Source: Alphaproteobacteria bacterium
GTDB lineage: Bacteria; Pseudomonadota; Alphaproteobacteria; Micavibrionales; Micavibrionaceae
Assembly (NCBI GenBank): GCA_016763095.1
Contig: JAESUK010000004.1
Span: forward strand, 1-11,027
Length of the DNA: 11,027 nt
Direction: 5' to 3'
Under the pieces are notes generated by a model that was not told where the DNA came from, searched no databases, and saw nothing but the letters and a program-made list of their open reading frames with translations. A program made the position numbers and the translations under genes. The stretch's first letter is position 1, and every line of letters begins with the position of its first letter. This document shows positions 7,304 through 11,027 of the stretch, one piece after another.

Positions 7304-8224
7304 TTATGCGTTCAAAAGTTTTCTGATGGTGGTGCAGTCTTTATCAATTTGAAGAATGAGCTCATCTAAAGAATTAAAACGCGCCTCATCTCTTATTTTT
7401 TGAACGGGACGTATGCGCAAAATTTTATCGTACAGATCACCATCAAAATCCAAAATGAAGGATTCAATAAGTGCGTCTTGTGTTTCAAACATTGGACGAA
7501 TGCCGATGTTTGTTGCCGCAGGTCGCCATATGTCTTCCCCTTCAATTTGAACGAAGGTCGCGTAAACACCAAAGGCGGGGTGTAATGTTTTTCCCAGAGA
7601 TACATTCGCTGTTGGATATCCCATTTCGCGTCCTCGCTTGTCACCATGGATAACTGTGCCTCTGATTTCCCAGTTCCAGCCAAGAATGGTATTTGCCTCT
7701 GCAATCATGCCTCTACGTAAATGTGAACGGACACGGCTGGCCGAATATTTTTGTTTGTGTTCGTCTTCGACAATGATCACCGATTGAACATCTAGCCCAT
7801 GGTTTTTGATCGTGTTGGCAGAGCCCAATCTGTTTTGTCCAAAGTGGAAGTCTGTACCAATAAAGATATGTTTGGCATCAAGTTGTTTAATCAAGACATC
7901 TTTCACAAAATCATCGGCTGATTTTTGCGCAAATTCCCGCGTGAAATTAATCTCAACAAGAAAGTCGACATCTGTTTCGGCGATCTTTTCTTGTTTTACC
8001 GACGGAGGTGTAATGCGAAAAGGGGACTCGTGTGGTTGAAAAACACATCTTGGATGCGGTTCAAATGTAAGAATTCCAAGGGGCACATTTTGTTTTTTTG
8101 CAAGTTGTGCTGCCTGATCAATCAAGGCACGATGCCCCTGATGCATCCCGTCAAAGTTACCAATAGCAACAACGGCATGTTTAAAATTGTCTGGAATAGG
8201 ATGCTTGTGTGTAAATATTTTCAT
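7304..8224 (-). CDS. ribF: Bifunctional riboflavin kinase / FAD synthetase
   Basis: The 306-residue enzyme phosphorylates riboflavin to FMN and adenylates FMN to FAD. The N-terminal nucleotidyltransferase domain shows GNFDGMHQGH (22-31), TFEPHP (53-58), GTDFHFG (123-129) and SASRVRSHLRRG (161-172), corresponding to the S-x-T/S-x-IR motif. The C-terminal flavokinase domain shows the GYPTAN motif (202-207), preceded by RGTVIHGDKRGREM, then PAFGVYA (216-222), TNIGIRP (238-244) and ESFILDF (254-260) with the probable catalytic Glu254. Length is typical of bacterial RibF. Its ATG has only a weak upstream AGAG. It heads the minus-strand ribF-cyclotransferase-ileS block and is divergent from the small-RNA/tolC side. 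No FMN riboswitch is seen upstream. Confidence 0.96.
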   Translation of the reverse strand: MKIFTHKHPIPDNFKHAVVAIGNFDGMHQGHRALIDQAAQLAKKQNVPLGILTFEPHPRCVFQPHESPFRITPPSVKQEKIAETDVDFLVEINFTREFAQKSADDFVKDVLIKQLDAKHIFIGTDFHFGQNRLGSANTIKNHGLDVQSVIIVEDEHKQKYSASRVRSHLRRGMIAEANTILGWNWEIRGTVIHGDKRGREMGYPTANVSLGKTLHPAFGVYATFVQIEGEDIWRPAATNIGIRPMFETQDALIESFILDFDGDLYDKILRIRPVQKIRDEARFNSLDELILQIDKDCTTIRKLLNA

Positions 8225-8249
8225 GAATTTCGCTCTAGTACCATTTACT

Positions 8250-8278
8250 TAAATACATCCGAGAATATGAAAATGCAA
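8250..8278 (-). promoter_or_regulatory. Possible sigma-70 promoter of ribF
   Basis: On the minus strand TTGCAT (8278-8273) and TATTTA (8255-8250) are separated by 17 bases, about 25 bases before the ribF start codon. Both boxes are weak matches and the -35 overlaps one arm of the dyad at 8274-8308, which could let one regulator affect both directions. Confidence 0.3.
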
Positions 8279-8308
8279 TGATTTTCTGTTTATCGGAAAT
8301 GCTTTGCA
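8274..8308. promoter_or_regulatory. Candidate enhancer-binding-protein site (dyad)
   Basis: This 35-base interrupted dyad has TGCAA and TTGCA as outer arms and TTTC and GAAA as inner arms, with 11 of 17 possible pairs matching. Its centre lies about 115 bases before the expected start of the sigma-54 transcript, within the usual distance for upstream activator sites. It is not a clean NtrC site. The activator is unknown. Confidence 0.35.
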
Positions 8309-8378
8309 AAATAGGACGAAAAATACGAAAAATAGACGGTTCTTGTATGCAGGATGTTGAATTATAACAATATTATTG

Positions 8379-8395
8379 TTGGCACGGCATTTGCT
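8379..8395 (+). promoter_or_regulatory. Sigma-54 (RpoN) promoter
   Basis: TTGGCACGGCATTTGCT fits the sigma-54 consensus TTGGCACG-N4-TTGCW, with the invariant GG (8381-8382) and GC (8393-8394) exactly 10 bases apart. Transcription should start about 12 bases past the GC, near 8405-8407. Sigma-54 promoters need an AAA+ enhancer-binding activator, so the transcript should be tightly conditional. What follows is a short structured region and a terminator, not an ORF. Confidence 0.8.
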
Positions 8396-8405
8396 TTTAA
8401 AGGGG

Positions 8406-8529
8406 TGTGCTCTTGTGCAGATGAGGGTATATAAGCTAACTGCTTATTCTGATATCTATTTACCCTGATAGATATGGGAAACTACATACCCTAACTCGAC
8501 CGGTTCTTCGCCATAGGAACCGGTCTTTT
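8406..8529 (+). ncRNA. Putative sigma-54-dependent small RNA, about 125 nt
   Basis: The region between the sigma-54 promoter and a strong terminator has no ORF with a credible start. It folds well by eye. AGGGTAT (8424-8430) pairs with ATACCCT (8486-8492) and closes a three-way junction. Inside are hairpin ATAAGC/GCTTAT (8431-8436 with 8442-8447, 5-base loop) and the 8-bp hairpin ATATCTAT/ATAGATAT (8452-8459 with 8468-8475, 8-base loop). The terminator stem at 8498-8525 follows after a short A-rich linker. About 17 bases at the 5' end (TGTGCTCTTGTGCAGATG) appear unpaired and could be a seed. Known sigma-54-driven regulatory RNAs include Qrr of Vibrio, GlmY of enterics and CrcZ of Pseudomonas; this shows no likeness to them that I recognise. 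An attenuated leader of the downstream tolC-like gene, about 100 bases further on, is the main alternative. Confidence 0.6.
8498..8529 (+). terminator. Rho-independent terminator of the small RNA
   Basis: GACCGGTTC (8498-8506) and GAACCGGTC (8517-8525) form a perfect 9-bp stem with a 10-base loop, followed by TTTT (8526-8529). The opposite strand has no T tract, so it acts on the plus strand. It separates the sigma-54 transcript from the TolC-like gene. Confidence 0.8.
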
Positions 8530-8632
8530 AGTATGTAAAACCCGTGCTATCCTTATGGCTGACGGCTAAGTTACCATATAAAAGGCTTTACAGGATTTCA
8601 CGCACGTGTCAGAATCGCAGTATCAATAAACG

Positions 8633-10375
8633 ATGAGGCATTCTGCTTCGTTGTCTTTCAGATTAAAAAACATGTCTCATACTTTAAGAAGCACATCATC
8701 TCGTTTTGTTCTCTTAGCCACTTTTTGTAGTGTGCTGATGGTAGGCGGGTGTTCACGCTCTAGCTATCCGATTACGGTTGATGAACAAGTCGAAGTATTA
8801 GGAGAAGATTTCAAAAGCATATTCGCAGATCAAGAACCCGTTGCACATGCTATCTCGTTGCATGAAGCAATGGCGCGCGGAATTTTGTACAACCTTGATC
8901 ACCGTGTTTCTGTGATGGAGGGAATGATTGCAAAGGGTGAAGTTGACCTTGCGTTACTTGAGGTTCTTCCGTCTTTAAATGCACAAGCAAAATACACAGG
9001 GCGTGATGAAGACGTGAGCTATATGCCAAGATCATTGGCAACAGGAAATCCTAGTCTTCCCAATTCAGTCTTTGATGAGAAAAGTAAAACAACAGCACGT
9101 CTTGGCGTGAACTGGAACGCAATTGATGCAGGAATTGCGTATGCAGAAGCAAAGAGCTTAAGCGATAAAGCGCGCGTTGCAGAAGAACGTCGCCGTAAAG
9201 TTGTTCATAATATCATTCAAGATGTTCGGTATGCATATTGGCGTGCGGCAAGTGCGCAAATCCTTCTTGAACGCATTGATGCGCTGATTGAGAGTGGAAA
9301 AGCAGAAGTTGCGATGCTCGATCGTGAAGTGAACAAGTGGCAAACACCTTACACAAAGATGCCACGTTATAAGCAACAGGTGCGATTGCTTGAGAATATG
9401 CAAGAGCTTGTGTCTTTAAAGGAAAGCCTTGTGACCGCCAAAGTTGAGCTTGCATCACTGATTAACCTCTCTCCAAATGATAATATTCAGTTGAACGTTG
9501 ATGAGTCCTTGATCTTTAACCAAGATAGCATTCCATCCCTTGATCTTGATCCTGCGGCAATGGAGCTTGTTGCCTTGATGATAAGACCAGAAATTCGCGA
9601 AAATATCCTTATGAAGCGCATTGGGGCACGAAATGTGAATACGACGGCATTAAGTGCTATCCCTGGAATCGGTGCAGCACTTGGGTATCATTATGATGGA
9701 AATAACTATCTTGGGAACAATGATTGGAACGAGGTTTCCTTTTCCATTACTCAAAATTTGGTCAAACTGTTTTCACTCCCTGGGCGTATGAAGCATGTTA
9801 AGAACAAAGAAAAATTAATTGAAATGCGTCGTCGTGCATTGCTTGTTGCGGTGATGTCTCAGGTCCATCTTTCAAGACACAGGCTCGATCTCGCGCAGGA
9901 TAACTTCCGCGTGCATCATAAACTTGCGGCAGTAACGCAGAAGATTTCAAGTGCGACAGAGAAAATGAAATCTATGTCGAAAGCAGATCACTTAGAACAT
10001 GAAATGGATGCGCTTCTTAATCGCGCGAAGCTTCACTTGTCTTATGCGGAATATCAAAATGCATATGGTCGTGTGTTGACATCAATCGGTATGGATCCAT
10101 TGCCAAAAGATATGCCAGTGACAGATCTTGTATCCATGACAGGCATTATTGCCAAGCGTGCGGATAAAATCAGCCCTAAAATATTTGATAAGCTTCTGAT
10201 GCTTGTGAAAGAGCGCGGTCTAGATGCCTTATCACGGCAATCTGGGCATGTTGTGATGGCATCAGCGTCCGAGGATGATGTTGCGAGTGTTACACAAATT
10301 GCCCCAGCAGCAGGTGTGCCTATCGTACAAAAGGCAACACCAAAACCAAGCACAGTTTCTTCATACAACGATTAA
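8633..10375 (+). CDS. TolC-family outer-membrane lipoprotein
   Basis: This 580-residue protein is an outer-membrane channel of type I secretion or tripartite efflux systems. A lipoprotein signal peptide ends at LMVGGC, with Cys40 as lipidation site. The second Met (residue 14, ATG 8672) would give a more usual 26-residue signal, so translation may begin there; neither ATG has a clear Shine-Dalgarno. After the Cys come a short linker, ISLHEAMARGILYNLDHRVSVM (the usual first OEP helix, about 79-100), and two long helical repeats (about 150-280 and 385-490) around short strand regions, as in TolC. A C-terminal extension of roughly 90 residues after GMDPLP ends in a disordered, Pro/Thr/Ser-rich tail and makes it longer than most OEPs. 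No membrane-fusion protein or pump gene is adjacent, so the partner is unknown. The 103 bases upstream contain TATAAA (8577-8582) but no good -35. The gene follows the small-RNA terminator. Confidence 0.85.
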   Translation: MRHSASLSFRLKNMSHTLRSTSSRFVLLATFCSVLMVGGCSRSSYPITVDEQVEVLGEDFKSIFADQEPVAHAISLHEAMARGILYNLDHRVSVMEGMIAKGEVDLALLEVLPSLNAQAKYTGRDEDVSYMPRSLATGNPSLPNSVFDEKSKTTARLGVNWNAIDAGIAYAEAKSLSDKARVAEERRRKVVHNIIQDVRYAYWRAASAQILLERIDALIESGKAEVAMLDREVNKWQTPYTKMPRYKQQVRLLENMQELVSLKESLVTAKVELASLINLSPNDNIQLNVDESLIFNQDSIPSLDLDPAAMELVALMIRPEIRENILMKRIGARNVNTTALSAIPGIGAALGYHYDGNNYLGNNDWNEVSFSITQNLVKLFSLPGRMKHVKNKEKLIEMRRRALLVAVMSQVHLSRHRLDLAQDNFRVHHKLAAVTQKISSATEKMKSMSKADHLEHEMDALLNRAKLHLSYAEYQNAYGRVLTSIGMDPLPKDMPVTDLVSMTGIIAKRADKISPKIFDKLLMLVKERGLDALSRQSGHVVMASASEDDVASVTQIAPAAGVPIVQKATPKPSTVSSYND

Positions 10376-10405
10376 GTATAATTATTTTTGTTTTTTTGCG
10401 AAGGG

Positions 10406-10434
10406 TTTACCTTTCTCAAACGTAGGAATACTAT
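10406..10434 (+). promoter_or_regulatory. Probable sigma-70 promoter of the EF-hand gene
   Basis: TTTACC (10406-10411) and TACTAT (10429-10434) are spaced by 17 bases, each matching four of six consensus positions, about 30 bases before the EF-hand gene's start. A small GAAGGG/CCTTTC hairpin (10400-10415) overlaps the -35. It lacks a following T tract, so I do not call a terminator. Confidence 0.4.
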
Positions 10435-10463
10435 AACCAAAATGATTTATAAAGGATGGTACG

Positions 10464-10835
10464 ATGAACAAGATTTTAATATTAACAATGGGTGTATTGG
10501 CATTTAGTGCAACAAATGCTTTTGCGCAAGATCAACAAGGTGAAGATCAACGCGGTCCACGTGGACAAATGGAACGTCCAGACGGTCCAGGTCCAGACGG
10601 AATGAGAAAACACGGTCCAAAACTAGATTTGGATGGCGATGGTGTTGTCTCTAAAGCAGAATTTCTTAAGCATGCGGAAGAACGTTTCTCAAAAATCGAT
10701 AAAGATGGCAGTGGAGATATTTCCAAAGAAGAAGGGCGCGCGGCACATAAACACATGAAAGATAAAAGAAAAAAGTTTATGGAGAAGAGACAGGATCGCC
10801 GTCAAAATCAAGATAACAAAACGACATCTGAGTAG
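10464..10835 (+). CDS. Secreted EF-hand calcium-binding protein
   Basis: This 123-residue exported protein has a signal peptide with probable cleavage after NAFA (residue 21). A Gln/Gly/Pro/Asp-rich linker follows to about residue 52. Two canonical EF-hand loops come next: D55-x-D57-x-D59-G...E66 (DLDGDGVVSKAE) and D79-x-D81-x-S83-x-D85...E90 (DKDGSGDISKEE). They are joined by a helix and spaced like a paired EF-hand lobe. All liganding positions are filled, so calcium binding in the periplasm is likely. The C-terminal 30 residues are a highly basic Lys/Arg/Gln-rich tail. AAAGGA (10451-10456) is a good ribosome binding site. The gene is 11 bases from an ECF sigma gene, suggesting co-transcription and a role in sensing envelope conditions. 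The precise role is unknown. Confidence 0.85.
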   Translation: MNKILILTMGVLAFSATNAFAQDQQGEDQRGPRGQMERPDGPGPDGMRKHGPKLDLDGDGVVSKAEFLKHAEERFSKIDKDGSGDISKEEGRAAHKHMKDKRKKFMEKRQDRRQNQDNKTTSE

Positions 10836-10846
10836 TAAAATTGACG

Positions 10847-11027
10847 ATGTCTCAACCAAATGACGATAAAGACTTGATGGCCCTTATTCAAAAAGGAGAC
10901 CATCAAGCCTTTTCGACGCTTGTAAAGCGACACACGCAGAAGTTTTTTAACTTGGCGTTTCGGAGTCTACATAACGAAGCAGATGCACAAGACGTTGTTC
11001 AGAATTGTTTTCTGAAACTTTGGCAAA
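10847..11027 (+). CDS. ECF RNA polymerase sigma factor, 5' part
   Basis: Only the first 60 codons lie in the window; the gene runs off the right edge. The product begins MSQPNDDKDLMALIQKGDHQ and continues AFSTLVKRHTQKFFNLAFRS. It then carries region 2.2-like DAQDVVQNCFLKLWQ, the core-RNA-polymerase-binding helix of ECF (group 4) sigma factors. ATG 10847 is chosen; an in-frame TTG (10841) and a later ATG (10877) are alternatives, and the ribosome binding site is poor. It follows the EF-hand gene by 11 bases, so coupling is likely. An anti-sigma factor may follow outside the window. Confidence 0.9.
   Translation, partial: MSQPNDDKDLMALIQKGDHQAFSTLVKRHTQKFFNLAFRSLHNEADAQDVVQNCFLKLWQ

Noticed and set aside
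8317..8335. Tandem ACGAAAAAT repeat
   Set aside because: Only two copies of a simple AT-rich 9-mer; too little to call a repeat or binding site.
8225..8378. FMN riboswitch upstream of ribF
   Set aside because: The conserved RFN-element segments are not present; the gap is short and AT-rich.
10400..10415. GAAGGG/CCTTTC hairpin as terminator of the TolC-like gene
   Set aside because: The T run precedes the hairpin rather than following it, and the stem overlaps a plausible promoter.

Overview
This window looks like chromosomal DNA of a Gram-negative bacterium. The ribF-ileS gene order, the alphaproteobacterial look of the isoleucyl-tRNA synthetase C-terminus, a lipoprotein-type TolC channel and an EF-hand/ECF-sigma pair point to an alphaproteobacterium of moderate to low GC. 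The taxon is inferred; no rRNA or tRNA gene is present to fix it.

The left third (1-2030) is AT-rich and accessory in character. A 54-residue charged protein on the minus strand sits directly downstream of a hairpin-rich, possibly attenuated leader that ends in a terminator. On the plus strand, a soluble protein and a four-helix membrane protein overlap at their stop/start. Size, layout and motif order of this pair resemble the phage-exclusion genes rexA/rexB of lambda. The soluble gene carries two frameshifts near its 5' end. A fungal-type cystathionine gamma-synthase-like gene (2180-3735) follows and carries a single -1 frameshift. It is bracketed by two imperfect copies of a 27-bp sequence that is the 3' end of ileS, a sign of local rearrangement.

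The middle (3754-8224) is a housekeeping block on the minus strand, in transcription order ribF (FMN/FAD synthesis), a gamma-glutamylcyclotransferase-like gene, then ileS. The first two genes are 6 bases apart and surely co-transcribed. A 190-base gap with inverted repeats and a possible promoter precedes ileS.

The divergent region 8225-8632 holds the most striking signal. It contains a textbook sigma-54 promoter (GG-N10-GC), a dyad about 115 bases upstream of the expected transcription start, a stretch of about 125 bases that folds into a three-way junction, and a strong Rho-independent terminator. No credible ORF lies inside. This reads as an activator-controlled, sigma-54-dependent small RNA that I do not recognise.

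The right end carries a TolC-family outer-membrane lipoprotein, a secreted two-EF-hand protein with its own promoter, and the first 60 codons of an ECF sigma factor, cut by the window edge. The last two are 11 bases apart and probably form a calcium-sensing or envelope-stress regulatory unit.
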